Shown here in pieces: positions 1 to 13,470 of a DNA stretch of 64,000 nt. The stretch comes from Mytilus californianus (Eukaryota; Mollusca; Bivalvia; Mytilida; Mytilidae). The notes under the pieces were generated by a model. That model did not search any database. It was not told the DNA's origin and was given only the letters and a program-made list of their open reading frames with translations. Each line of letters opens with the position of its first letter. The first letter of the stretch is position 1. Both the position numbers and the translations under genes were made by a program. The stretch lies in NCBI RefSeq assembly GCF_021869535.1, contig NW_026262712.1:113581640-113645639 (forward strand), read 5' to 3'.

Positions 1-2445
1 CCTGAGCGTGGATTAATTCTGTTGTCCTAAAAAAAGTCATATAATGGTCATAGAAGATTGGCTCATCCAACGTCCTGAGCGTGGATTAATTCTGATAGCC
101 TCTAAAAAGTCATATAATGGTAATAAAAGATTGGCACATCCAACGTCCTAAGCGTGGATTAATTCTGATGGCCACTAAAAAGTTATATAATGGTCATAGA
201 AGGTTGGCACATCTAACGTCCTGAGCGTGGATTATTTCTGCTGGCCACTAAAAAATAATATTATGGTCAAAGCAGATTGGCACATCCAACGTCCCGAACG
301 TGGATTATTTTTGATATCCTCTTAAAGGTCATATAATGGTCAAAGAAGATTGTAACATCGAACGTCCTGAGCGTGGATAAATTTTGATGGCCTGTAAAAA
401 GTCATATAATGGTCATACAAGATTGGCACATCTAACGTCCTGAGCGTGGATTAATTGTGATGGCCACTAAAAAGTCATATAATGGTCATAGCAGATTGGC
501 ACATCCAAAGTCCGGAGCGTGGATTAATTCTGATGTCCACTAAAAAGTCATATAATGGTCATAGCAGATTGGCACATCCAACCTTCTGAGCGTGGATTAA
601 TTTTGATGGCCACTGCAAAGTCATATAATGGTCATAGAAGATTGGCACATCCAACGTCCTGAGCGTGGATTAATTTTGATGGCCACTACAAAGTCATAAA
701 ATGGTCATAGAAGATTGGCACATTCAACGTCCTGAGCGTGGAATAATTCTAATGTCCTCAAAAAAGTCATATAATGGTCATAGAAGATTTGCATATCCAA
801 CGTCCTGAGCGTGGATTAATTCTGATAGCCTTTAAAAATTCATATAATGGTCATCAACATTGGCAAAACCAACGTCCTGAGCGTGGATTAATTCTCATGG
901 CCACTAAAAAGTCATATAATGGTGATAGAAGATTGGCACATCCAACGTTCAGAGCGTTGATTAATTCTGATAGCCTCTAAAAAGTCATATAATGGTCATA
1001 AAAGATTGGCACATCCAACGTCCTGAGCGTTGATTATTTCTGAAAGCCACAAAAAAGTTATATAATGGTCATAGAAGATTGGCACATCCAACGTCCTGAG
1101 CGTGGATTAATTCTGATGGCCTCAAAAAAGTCATATAATAGTCATAGAAGATTAGCACATCCAACGTTCTGAGCGTGGATTAATTCCTATTTCCTAAAAA
1201 AAATCATATAATGGTCATAGAAGATTGGCACATCCAACGTCTTGAGCGTGGATTAATTCTGATAGCCTCAAAAAAGTCATATAATGGTCATAAAAGATTG
1301 GAACATTCAACGTCCTGAGCGTGGATTAATTCTGAAAACCAGAAAAAAGTTATATAATGGTCATAGAAGATTGGCACATCCAACGTCCTGAGCGTGGACA
1401 AATTCTGATGGCCTGTAAAAAGTCATATAATGGTCATAGAAGATTGGCACATTTAACGTACTGAGCGTGGATTAATTCTGATAGCCTCAAAAAAGTCATA
1501 TAATGGTCATCGAAGAATGGCACATCCAACGTCCTGAGCGTGGATTAATTCTGTTGTCCTCAAAAAAGTCATATAATGGTCATAGAAGATTGGCTTATCC
1601 AACGTCCTGAGCGTGGATTAATTCTGATAGCCTCTAAAAAGTCATATAATGGTAATAGAAGATTGGCACATCCAACGTCCTAAGCGTGGATTAATTCTGA
1701 TGGCCACTAAAAAGTCATATAATGGTCATAGAAGGTTGGCACATCTAACGTCCTGAGCGTGGATTATTTCTGCTGGCCACTAAAAAATAATATTATGGTC
1801 ATAGCAGATTGGCACATCCAACGTCCCGAACGTGGATTATTTTTGATATCCTCTTAAAGGTCATATAATGGTCAACGACGATTGTAACATCGAACGTCCT
1901 GAGCGTGGATACATTTTGATGGCCTGTAAAAAGTCATATAATGGTCATACAAGATTTGCACATCTAACGTCCTGAGCGTGGATTAATTGTAATGGCTACT
2001 AAAAAGTCATATAATGGTCATAGCAGATTGGCACATCCAAAGTCCGGAGCGTGGATTAATTCTGATGTCCACTAAAAAGTCATATAATGGTGATAGCAGA
2101 TTGGCACATCCATCCTTCTGAGCGTGGAATAATTTTGATGGCCACTACAAAGTCATATAATGGTCATAGAAGATTGGCACATCCAACGTCCTGAGCGTGG
2201 ATTAATTTTGATGGCCACTACAAAGTCATAAAATGGTCATAGAAGATTGGCACATTCAACGTCCTGAGCGTGGAATAATTCTAATGTCCTCAAAAGAGTC
2301 ATATAATGGTCATAGAAGATTTGCATATCCAATGTCCTGAGCGTGGATTAATTCTGATAGCCTTTAAAAATTCATATAATGGTCATCAACATTGGCAAAA
2401 CCAACGTCCTGAGCGTAGATTAATTCTCATGGCCACTAAAAAGTC
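1..2445 (+). repeat. Higher-order repeat, 1532-bp period (21 monomers)
   Basis: The variant CTGTTGTCCT monomer at position 1 recurs at 1533, and the AGATTTGCATATCC monomer near 774 recurs near 2306, both at an offset of 1532 bp. The second copy is cut off near 2445 after the CATCAACATTGG monomer. A third, partial copy of the same order starts at about 5712. Twenty-one 73-bp units would be 1533 bp. Confidence 0.85.
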
Positions 2446-5400
2446 ATATAATGGTCATAGAAGATTGGCACATCTAACGTCCTGAGCGTGGATTAATTCT
2501 GATGTCCTCAAAAAAGTCATAAAATGGTGATAGAAGATTAGCACATCCATCGTCCTAAGCGAGGATTAATTCTGATGGCCTAAAAAAAGTCATATAATGG
2601 TCATAGAAGATTGGCACATCCAACGTTCTGAGCGTGGATTAATTCTAATGTCCTAAACAAAGTCATATAATGGTCATAGAAGATTTGCACATCCAACGTC
2701 CTGAGCGTGGATTAATTCTAATAGCCTCTAAAAAGTCATATAATGGTCTTAAAAGATTGGCACACCCAACGTCCTGAGCGTGCATTAATTCTGAAAGCCA
2801 CAAAAAAGTTATCTAATGGTCATAGAAGATTGGCACATCCAACGTCCTGAGCTTTGATTAATTCTGATGGCCACTAAAAAGTCATATAATAATCATAGCA
2901 GATTGGCACATCCAGCCTTCTGAGCATGGATTAATTTTGATGGCCACAAAAAAGTTATATAATGGTCATAGAAGATTGGCACATCCAACGTCCTGAGCGT
3001 GGATTAATTCTGATGGCCTCAAAAAAGTCATATAATAGTCATAGAAGATTAGCACATCCAACGTTCTGAGCGTGGATTAATTCTTATTTCCTAAAAAAAA
3101 TCATATAATGGTCATAGAAGATTGGCACATCCAACGTCTTGAGCGTGGATTAATTCTGATAGCCTCTAAAAAGTCATATAATGGTCATTGAAGAAGGGCA
3201 CATCCAAAGTCCGGAGCGTGGATTAATTCTGATGTCCACTAAAAAGTCATATAATGGTCATTGCAGATTGGCACATCCAACCTTCTGAGCGTAGATTGAT
3301 TTTGATGGCCACTACAAAGTCATATAATGGTCATAGAAGATTGGCACATCCAACGTCCTGAGCGTGGATTAATTTTGATGGCCACTACAAAGTCATATAA
3401 TGGTCATAGAAGATTGGCACATTCAACGTCCTGAGCGTGGAATAATTCTAATGTCCTAAGAAAAGTCATATAATGGTCATAGAAGATTTGCATATCCAAC
3501 GTCCTGAGCGTTGATTAATTCTGATAGCCTTTATAAAGTCATATAATGGTCATCAACATTGGCAAAACCAAAGTCCTGAGCGTGGATTAATTTTCATAGC
3601 CACTAAAAAGTCATATAATGGTCATAGAAGATTGGCACATCTAACGCCCTGAGCGTGGATTAATTCTGATGTCCTCAAAAAAGTCATATTATGGTGATAG
3701 AAGATTGGCACATCCAACGTCCTGAACGTGGATTAATTCTGATAGCCTCTAAAAAGTCATATAATGGTCATAAGAGATTGGCACATCCATCGTCCTAAGC
3801 GAGGATTAATTCTGATGGCCTAAAAAAAGTCATATAATGGTCATAGAAGATAGGCACATCCAACGTTCTGAGCGTTGATTAATTCTGATGTCCTCAAAAA
3901 AGTTATATAATGGTCATAGAAGATTGGCACATCCAACGTCCTGAGCGTGCATTAATTCTAATAGCCTCTAAAAAGTCATATGATGGTCTTAAAAGATTGG
4001 CACATCCAACGTCCTGAGCGTGGATTAATTCTGAAAGCCACAAAAAAGTTATCTAATGGCCTAAAAAAAGTCATATAACGGTCATAGAAGATTGGCACAT
4101 CCAACGTTCTGAGCGTGGATTAATTCTGATGTCCTAAATAAGTCATATAATGGTCATGGAAGATTGGCACATCCAACGTCCTGAGCGTAGATTAATTCTA
4201 ATAGCCTCTTAAAAGTCATATAATGGTCATAAAAGATTGGCACATCCAACGTCCTGAGCGTGGATTAATTCTGGAAGCCACAAAAAAGTTATCTAATGGT
4301 CATAGAAGATTGGCACATCCAACGTCCTGAGCGTTGATTAATTCTGATGGCCACTAAAAATTCATAAAATGGTCATAGCAGATTGGCACATCCAACCTTC
4401 TGAGCGTGGATTAATTTTGATGGCCACTAAAAAGTCGTATAATGGTCATAGAAGATTGGCACATCCAACGTCCTGAGCGTGGAATAATTCTGATGTCCTA
4501 CAAAAAGTCATATAATGGTTATAGAAGATTTCCACATCCAACGTGCTGAGCGTGGATTAATTCTGATAGCCTCTAAAAAGTCATGTTATGGTTATTAAAC
4601 ATTGGCAAAACCAACGTCCTGAGCGTGGATTAATTCTGATGGCCACTAAAAAGTCATATAATGGTCATGGAAGAAGGGCACATCATACGTCCTGAGATGG
4701 ATTAATTCTGATGTCCTTAAAAAAGTCATATAATGGTCATGGAATATTGGCACATCCAACGTCCTGAGAGTGGACTAATTCTGATAGCCTATAAAAAGTC
4801 ATATAATGGTCATAAGAGATAGGCACATCCAACGTCCTGAGCGTGGATTAATTCTGATGTCCTCAAAAAAATCAAATAATGGTCATAAAAGATTGGCACA
4901 TCCAACGTCCTAAGCGTGGATTATTTCTGATAGCCTCTAAAAAGTCATATAATGGTCATAAAAGATTGGCACATCCAACGTCCTGAGCGTGGATTAATTC
5001 TGATGGCCTCAAAAAAGTCATATAATAGTCATAGAAGATTGGCACATCCAACGTTCTGAGCGTGTATTAATTTTGATGTCCTCAAAAAAATCAAATAATG
5101 GTCATAAAAGATTGGCACATCCAACGTCCTAAGCGTGGATTAATTCTGATAGCCTCTAAAAAGTCATATAATGGTCATAAAAGATTGGCACATCCAACGT
5201 CCTGAGCGTGCATTAATTCTGATGGCCTCAAAAAAGTCATATAATGGTCATAGAAGATTGGCACATCCAACGTCCTGAGCGTGGATTAATTCTGATGGCC
5301 TCAAAAAAGTCATATAATAGTCATAGAAGATTAGTACATCCAACGTTCTGAGCGTGGATTAATTCCTATTTCCTCAAAAAAATCATATAATGGTCATAGA

Positions 5401-6255
5401 AGATTGGCACATCCAACGTCTTGAGCGTGGATTAATTCTGATAGCCTCAAAAAAGTCATATAATGGTCATAAAAGATTGGAACATTCAACGTCCTGAGCG
5501 TGGATTAATTCTGAAAACCAGAAAAAAGTTATATAATGGTCATAGAAGATTGGCACATCCAACGTCCTGAGCGTGGACAAATTCTGATGGCCTGTAAAAA
5601 GTCATATAATGGTCATAGAAGATTGGCACATTTAACGTACTGAGCGTGGATTAATTCTGATAGCCTCAAAAAAGTCATATAATGGTCTTCGAAGAATGGC
5701 ACATCCAACGTCCTGAGCGTGGATTAATTCTGTTGTCCTCAAAAAAGTCATATAATGGTCATAGAAGATTGGCTCATCCAACGTCCTGAGCGTGGATTAA
5801 TTCTGATAGCCTCTAAAAAGTCATATAATGGTAATAGAAGATTGGCACATCCAACGTCCTCAGCGTGGATTAATTCTGATGGCCACTAAAAAGTTATATA
5901 ATGGTCATAGAAGGTTGGCACATCTAACGTCCTGAGCGTGGATTATTTCTGCTGGCCATTAAAAAATAATATTATGGTCATAGCAGATTGGCACATCCAA
6001 CGTCCCGAACGTGGATTATTTTTTATATCCTCTTAAAGGTCATATAATGGTCAAATAAGATTGTAACATCGAACGTCCTGAGCGTGGATAAATTTTGATG
6101 GCCTGTAAAAAGTCATATAATGGTCATACAAGATTGGCACATCTAACGTCCTGAGCGTTGATTAATTGTGATGGCCACTAAAAAGTCATATAATGGTCAT
6201 AGCAGATTGGCACATCCAAAGTCCGGAGCGTGGATTAATTCTGATGTCCACTAAA
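2446..6255 (+). repeat. Satellite, mixed monomers with partial HOR copies
   Basis: Ordinary 73-bp monomers continue. Blocks from the neighbouring HORs are shuffled here: the AAAACCAGAAAAAAG monomer seen near 1345 returns near 5517, and the CTGTTGTCC block of position 1 returns at about 5712. A 22-bp residual monomer lies at 4048-4069. Nothing other than satellite was seen. Confidence 0.8.
4048..4069 (+). repeat. 22-bp residual satellite monomer (51-bp internal deletion)
   Basis: Between two normal monomers only 22 bases separate successive GTTAT/GTCAT starts. The joint TCTAATGGCCTAAAA fuses the AATGGTC early in the monomer to the GATGGCC late in it, removing 51 of 73 bp. The same residual unit occurs at 6842-6863, 8322-8343 and 11186-11207. 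Confidence 0.9.
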
Positions 6256-6841
6256 AAGTCATATAATGGTCATAGCAGATTGGCACATCCAACCTTCTGA
6301 GCGTGGATTAATTTTGATGGCCACTACAAAGTCATATAATGGTCATAGAAGATTGGCACATCCAACGTCCTGAGCGTGGATTAATTTTGATGGCCACTAC
6401 AAAGTCATAAAATGGTCATAGAAGATTGGCACATTCAACGTCCTGAGCGTGGAATAATTCTAATGTCCTCAAAAAAGTCATATAATGGTCATAGAAGATT
6501 TGCATATCCAACGTCCTGAGCGTGGATTAATTCTGATAGCCTCTAAAAAGTCATATAATGGTCATAAGAGATTGGCACATCCATCGTCCTAAGCGAGGAT
6601 TAATTCTGATGGCCTAAAAAAAGTCATATAATGGTCATAGAAGATTGGCACATCCAACGTTCTGAGCGTGGACTAATTCTGATGTCCTCAAAAAAGTTAT
6701 ATAATGGTCATAGAAGATTGGCACATCCAACGTCCTGAGCGTGGATTAATTCTAATAGCCTCTAAAAAGTCATATGATGGTCTTAAAAGATTAGCACATC
6801 CAACGTTCTGAGCGTGGATTAATTCTCAAAGCCACAAAAAA

Positions 6842-6863
6842 GTTATCTAATGGCCTTAAAAAA
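6842..6863 (+). repeat. 22-bp residual satellite monomer
   Basis: Same deletion joint as at 4048 but with CCTTAAAAAA instead of CCTAAAAAAA. It marks the first copy of the 1480-bp HOR. Confidence 0.9.
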
Positions 6864-8321
6864 GTCATATAATAGTCATACAAGATTGGCACATCCAACG
6901 TTCTGAGCGTGGATTAATTCTGATGTCCTCAAAAAAGTCATATAATGGTGATAGAAGATTGGCACATCCAACGTCCTGAACGTGGATTAATTCTGATAGC
7001 CTCTTAAAAGTCATATAATGGTCATAAGAGACTGGCACATCCATCGTCCTAAGCGTGGATTAATTCTGATGGCCTAAAAAAAGTCATATAACGGTCATAG
7101 AAGATTGGCACATCCAACGTTCTGAGCGTGGATTAATTCTGATGTCCTAAATAAGTCATATAATGGTCATGGAAGATTGGCACATCCAACGTCCTGAGCG
7201 TAGATTAATTCTAATAGCCTCTAAAAAGTCATATAATGGTCATAAAAGATTGGCACATCCAACGTCCTGAGCGTGGATTAATTCTGGAAGCCACAAAAAA
7301 GTTATCTAATGGTCATAGAAGATTGGCACATCCAACGTCCTGAGCGTTGATTAATTCTGATGGCAACTAAAAATTCATATAATGGTCATAGCAGATTGGC
7401 ACATCCAACCTTCTGAGCGTGGATTAATTCTGATGGCCACTAAAAAGTCATATAATGGTCATGGAAGAAGGGCACATCTAACGTCCTGAGATGGATTAAT
7501 TCTGATGTCCTCAAAAAAGTCATATAATGGTCATGGAATATTGGCACATCCAACGTCCTGAGAGTGGACTAATTCTGATAGCCTATAAAAAGTCATATAA
7601 TGGTCATAAGAGATAGGCACATCCAACGTCCTGAGCGTGGATTAATTCTGATGACCACTAAAAAGTCATATAATAGTCATAGAAGATTGGCACATCCAAC
7701 GTCCTGAGCGTTGATTAATTCTGATGGCCACTAAAAATTCATATAATGGTCATAGCAGATTGGCACATCCAACCTTCTGAGCGTGGATTAATTTTGATGG
7801 CCACTACAAAGTCATATAATGGTCATAGAAGATTGGCACATCCAACGTCCTGAGCGTGGATTAATTTTGATGGCCACTACAAAGTCATAAAATGGTCATA
7901 GAAGATTGGCACATTCAACGTCCTGAGCGTGGAATAATTCTAATGTCCTCAAAAAAGTCATATAATGGTCATAGAAGATTTGCATATCCAACGTCCTGAG
8001 CGTGGATTAATTCTGATAGCCTCTAAAAAGTCATATAATGGTCATAAGAGATTGGCACATCCATCGTCCTAAGCGAGGATTAATTCTGATGGCCTAAAAA
8101 AAGTCATATAATGGTCATAGAAGATTGGCACATCCAACGTTCTGAGCGTGGACTAATTCTGATGTCCTCAAAAAAGTTATATAATGGTCATAGAAGATTG
8201 GCACATCCAACGTCCTGAGCGTGGATTAATTCTAATAGCCTCTAAAAAGTCATATGATGGTCTTAAAAGATTAGCACATCCAACGTTCTGAGCGTGAATT
8301 AATTCTCAAAGCCACAAAAAA

Positions 8322-8343
8322 GTTATCTAATGGCCTTAAAAAA
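8322..8343 (+). repeat. 22-bp residual satellite monomer
   Basis: Copy of the remnant at 6842, shifted by 1480 bp. It shows that the deletion predates the HOR duplication. Confidence 0.9.
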
Positions 8344-11185
8344 GTCATATAATAGTCATACAAGATTGGCACATCCAACGTTCTGAGCGTGGATTAATTC
8401 TGATGTCCTCAAAAAAGTCATATAATGGTGATAGAAGATTGGCACATCCAACGTCCTGAACGTGGATTAATTCTGATAGCCTCTTAAAAGTCATATAATG
8501 GTCATAAGAGACTGGCACATCCATCGTCCTAAGCGTGGATTAATTCTGATGGCCTAAAAAAAGTCATATAACGGTCATAGAAGATTGGCACATCCAACGT
8601 TCTGAGCGTGGATTAATTCTGATGTCCTAAATAAGTCATATAATGGTCATGGAAGATTGGCACATCCAACGTCCTGAGCGTAGATTAATTCTAATAGCCT
8701 CTAAAAAGTCATATAATGGTCATAAAAGATTGGCACATCCAACGTCCTGAGCGTGGATTAATTCTGGAAGCCACAAAAAAGTTATCTAATGGTCATAGAA
8801 GATTGGCACATCCAACGTCCTGAGCGTTGATTAATTCTGATGGCCACTAAAAATTCATATAATGGTCATAGCAGATTGGCACATCCAACCTTCTGAGCGT
8901 GGATTAATTCTGATGGCCACTAAAAAGTCATATAATGGTCATGGAAGAAGGGCACATCTAACGTCCTGAGATGGATTAATTCTGATGTCCTCAAAAAAGT
9001 CATATAATGGTCATGGAATATTGGCACATCCAACGTCCTGAGAGTGGACTAATTCTGATAGCCTATAAAAAGTCATATAATGGTCATAAGAGATAGGCAC
9101 ATCCAACGTCCTGAGCGTGGATTAATTCTGATGACCACTAAAAAGTCATATAATGGTCATGGAAGAAGGGCACATCTAACGTCCTGAGATGGATTAATTC
9201 TGATGTCCTAAAAAAAGTCATATAATGGTCATGGAATATTGGCACATCCAACGTCCTGAGAGTGGACTAATTCTGATAGCCTATAAAAAGTCATATAATG
9301 GTCATAAGAGATAGGCACATCCAACGTCCTGAGCGTGGATTAATTCTGATGGCCTCAAAAAAGTCATATAATAGTCATAGAAGATTGGCACATCCAACGT
9401 TCTGAGCGTGGATTAATTCTGATGTCCTCAAAAAAATCATATAATGGTCATAAAAGATTGGCACATCCAACGTCCTGAGCGTGGATTAATTCTGATAGCC
9501 TCTAAAAAGTCATATAATGGTCATAAAAGATTGGCACATCCAACGTCCTGAGCGTGGATTAATTCTGATGGCCTCAAAAAAGTCATATAATGGTCATAGA
9601 AGATTGGCTGATCCAACGTTCAGAGCGTGGATTAATTCTGATGTCCTCAAAAAAGTCATATAATGGTCATAGAAGATTGGCACATACAACATCCTGTACG
9701 TGGATTAATTCTGATAGCCTCTAAAAAGTCGTATAATGGTCATAGAAGATTGGCACATCCAACGTCCTGAGCGTGGAATAATTCTGATGTCCTACAAAAA
9801 GTCATATAATGGTTATAGAAGATTTCCACATCCAACGTCCTGAGCGTGGATTAATTCTGATAGCCTCTAAAAAGTCATGTTATGGTTATTAAACATTGGC
9901 AAAACCAACGTCCTGAGCGTGGATTAATTCTGATGGCCACTAAAAAGTCATATAATGGTCATGGAAGAAGGGCACATCTGACGTCCTGAGATGGATTAAT
10001 TCTGATGTCCTCAAAAAAGTCATATAATGGTCATGGAATATTGGCACATCCAACGTCCTGAGAGTGGACTAATTCTGATAGCCTATAAAAAGTCATATAA
10101 TGGTCATAAGAGATAGGCACATCCAACGTCCTGAGCGTGGATTAATTCTGATGGCCACTAAAAAGTCATATAATGGTCATGGAAGAAGGGCACATCTAAC
10201 TTCCTGAGATGGATTAATTCTGATGTCCTCAAAAAAGTCATATAATGGTCATGGAATATTGGCACATCCAACGTCCTGAGAGTGAACTAATTCTGATAGC
10301 CTATAAAAAGTCATATAATGGTCATAAGAGATAGGCACATCCAACGTCCTGAGCGTGGATTAATTCTGATGGCCTCAAAAAAGTCATATAATAGTCATAG
10401 AAGATTGGCACATCCAACGTTCTGAGCGTGGATTAATTCTGATGTCCTCAAAAAAATCATATAATGGTCATAAAAGATTGGCACATCCAACGTCCTGAGC
10501 GTGGATTAATTCTGATAGCCTCTAAAAAGTCATATAATGGTCATAAAAGATTGGCACATCCAACGTCCTGAGCGTGGATTAATTCTGATGGCCTCAAAAA
10601 AGTCATATAATGGTCATAGAAGATTGGCTGATCCAACGTTCAGAGCGTGGATTAATTCTGATGTCCTCAAAAAAGTCATATAATGGTCATAGAAGATTGG
10701 CACATCCAACGTCCTGAGCGTGGATTAATTTTGATGGCCACTACAAAGTCATAAAATGGTCATAGAAGATTGGCACATTCAACGTCCTGAGCGTGGAATA
10801 ATTCTAATGTCCTCAAAAAAGTCATATAATGGTCATAGAAGATTTGCATATCCAACGTCCTGAGCGTGGATTAATTCTGATAGCCTCTAAAAAGTCATAT
10901 AATGGTCATAAGAGATTGGCACATCCATCGTCCTAAGCGAGGATTAATTCTGATGGCCTAAAAAAAGTCATATAATGGTCATAGAAGATTGGCACATCCA
11001 ACGTTCTGAGCGTGGACTAATTCTGATGTCCTCAAAAAAGTTATATAATGGTCATAGAAGATTGGCACATCCAACGTCCTGAGCGTGGATTAATTCTAAT
11101 AGCCTCTAAAAAGTCATATGATGGTCTTAAAAGATTAGCACATCCAACGTTCTGAGCGTGGATTAATTCTCAAAGCCACAAAAAA

Positions 11186-11207
11186 GTTATCTAATGGCCT
11201 TAAAAAA
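11186..11207 (+). repeat. 22-bp residual satellite monomer
   Basis: Copy of the remnant at 8322, shifted by 2864 bp, with the same joint. Confidence 0.9.
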
Positions 11208-13470
11208 GTCATATAATAGTCATACAAGATTGGCACATCCAACGTTCTGAGCGTGGATTAATTCTGATGTCCTCAAAAAAGTCATATAATGGTGATAGAA
11301 GATTGGCACATCCAACGTCCTGAACGTGGATTAATTCTGATAGCCTCTTAAAAGTCATATAATGGTCATAAGAGACTGGCACATCCATCGTCCTAAGCGT
11401 GGATTAATTCTGATGGCCTAAAAAAAGTCATATAACGGTCATAGAAGATTGGCACATCCAACGTTCTGAGCGTGGATTAATTCTGATGTCCTAAATAAGT
11501 CATATAATGGTCATGGAAGATTGGCACATCCAACGTCCTGAGCGTAGATTAATTCTAATAGCCTCTAAAAAGTCATATAATGGTCATAAAAGATTGGCAC
11601 ATCCAACGTCCTGAGCGTGGATTAATTCTGGAAGCCACAAAAAAGTTATCTAATGGTCATAGAAGATTGGCACATCCAACGTCCTGAGCGTTGATTAATT
11701 CTGATGGCCACTAAAAATTCATATAATGGTCATAGCAGATTGGCACATCCAACCTTCTGAGCGTGGATTAATTCTGATGGCCACTAAAAAGTCATATAAT
11801 GGTCATGGAAGAAGGGCACATCTAACGTCCTGAGATGGATTAATTCTGATGTCCTCAAAAAAGTCATATAATGGTCATGGAATATTGGCACATCCAACGT
11901 CCTGAGAGTGGACTAATTCTGATAGCCTATAAAAAGTCATATAATGGTCATAAGAGATAGGCACATCCAACGTCCTGAGCGTGGATTAATTCTGATGACC
12001 ACTAAAAAGTCATATAATGGTCATGGAAGAAGGGCACATCTAACGTCCTGAGATGGATTAATTCTGATGTCCTCAAAAAAGTCATATAATGGTCATGGAA
12101 TATTGGCACATCCAACGTCCTGAGAGTGGACTAATTCTGATAGCCTATAAAAAGTCATATAATGGTCATAAGAGATAGGCACATCCAACGTCCTGAGCGT
12201 GGATTAATTCTGATGGCCTCAAAAAAGTCATATAATAGTCATAGAAGATTGGCACATCCAACGTTCTGAGCGTGGATTAATTCTGATGTCCTCAAAAAAA
12301 TCATATAATGGTCATAAAAGATTGGCACATCCAACGTCCTGAGCGTGGATTAATTCTGATAGCCTCTAAAAAGTCATATAATGGTCATAAAAGATTGGCA
12401 CATCCAACGTCCTGAGCGTGGATTAATTCTGATGGCCTCAAAAAAGTCATATAATGGTCATAGAAGATTGGCTGATCCAACGTTCAGAGCGTGGATTAAT
12501 TCTGATGTCCTCAAAAAAGTCATATAATGGTCATAGAAGATTGGCACATCCAACATCCTGTACGTGGATTAATTCTGATAGCCTCTAAAAAGTCGTATAA
12601 TGGTCATAGAAGATTGGCACATCCAACGTCCTGAGCGTGGAATAATTCTGATGTCCTACAAAAAGTCATATAATGGTTATAGAAGATTTCCACATCCAAC
12701 GTCCTGAGCGTGGATTAATTCTGATAGCCTCTAAAAAGTCATGTTATGGTTATTAAACATTGGCAAAACCAACGTCCTGAGCGTGGATTAATTCTGATGG
12801 CCACTAAAAAGTCATATAATGGTCATGGAAGAAGGGCACATCTGACGTCCTGAGATGGATTAATTCTGATGTCCTCAAAAAAGTCATATAATGGTCATGG
12901 AATATTGGCACATCCAACGTCCTGAGAGTGGACTAATTCTGATAGCCTATAAAAAGTCATATAATGGTCATAAGAGATAGGCACATCCAACGTCCTGAGC
13001 GTGGATTAATTCTGATGGCCACTAAAAAGTCATATAATGGTCATGGAAGAAGGGCACATCTAACGTCCTGAGATGGATTAATTCTGATGTCCTCAAAAAA
13101 GTCATATAATGGTCATGGAATATTGGCACATCCAACGTCCTGAGAGTGAACTAATTCTGATAGCCTATAAAAAGTCATATAATGGTCATAAGAGATAGGC
13201 ACATCCAACGTCCTGAGCGTGGATTAATTCTGATGGCCTCAAAAAAGTCATATAATAGTCATAGAAGATTGGCACATCCAACGTTCTGAGCGTGGATTAA
13301 TTCTGATGTCCTCTAAAAAGTCATATAATGGTCATAAAAGATTGGCACATCCAACGTCCTGAGCGTGGATTAATTCTGATGGCCTCAAAAAAGTCATATA
13401 ATGGTCATAGAAGATTGGCTGATCCAACGTTCAGAGCGTGGATTAATTCTGATGTCCTCAAAAAAGTCAT

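Larger units (their letters stand above)
6256..9180 (+). repeat. Higher-order repeat, 1480-bp period, two copies
   Basis: GTCATAAGAG at 6561 recurs at 8041, ATGACCACTA at 7651 recurs at 9131, and the 22-bp residual monomer at 6842 recurs at 8322, all at an offset of 1480 bp. The size equals 20 normal monomers plus the 22-bp remnant, less two small deletions. The copies look nearly identical, so the duplication is recent relative to monomer divergence. Confidence 0.88.
7812..13470 (+). repeat. Higher-order repeat, 2864-bp period, two copies
   Basis: The first copy is about 7812-10675 and the second about 10676-13470. Anchors at 8041/10905, 8322/11186, 9161/12025 and 7841/10705 all give an offset of 2864 bp. 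The second copy has lost one monomer near 13310. Nested inside is a shorter duplication of about 1020 bp, marked by the GGAAGAAGGGCACATCT monomer near 9161 and 10181 and again near 12025 and 13045. This overlaps the 1480-bp HOR, so duplications of different length were layered. Confidence 0.87.

Noticed and set aside
774..980. 68-codon open frame with RPERGLIL-like repeats; similar frames at 21979-22182, 22857-23060 and 39641-39847
   Set aside because: They lie entirely in satellite. With a 73-bp unit the frame shifts each monomer; two frames are open and the third has stops, giving chance frames of this length. The same words appear in every monomer and there is no gene context.
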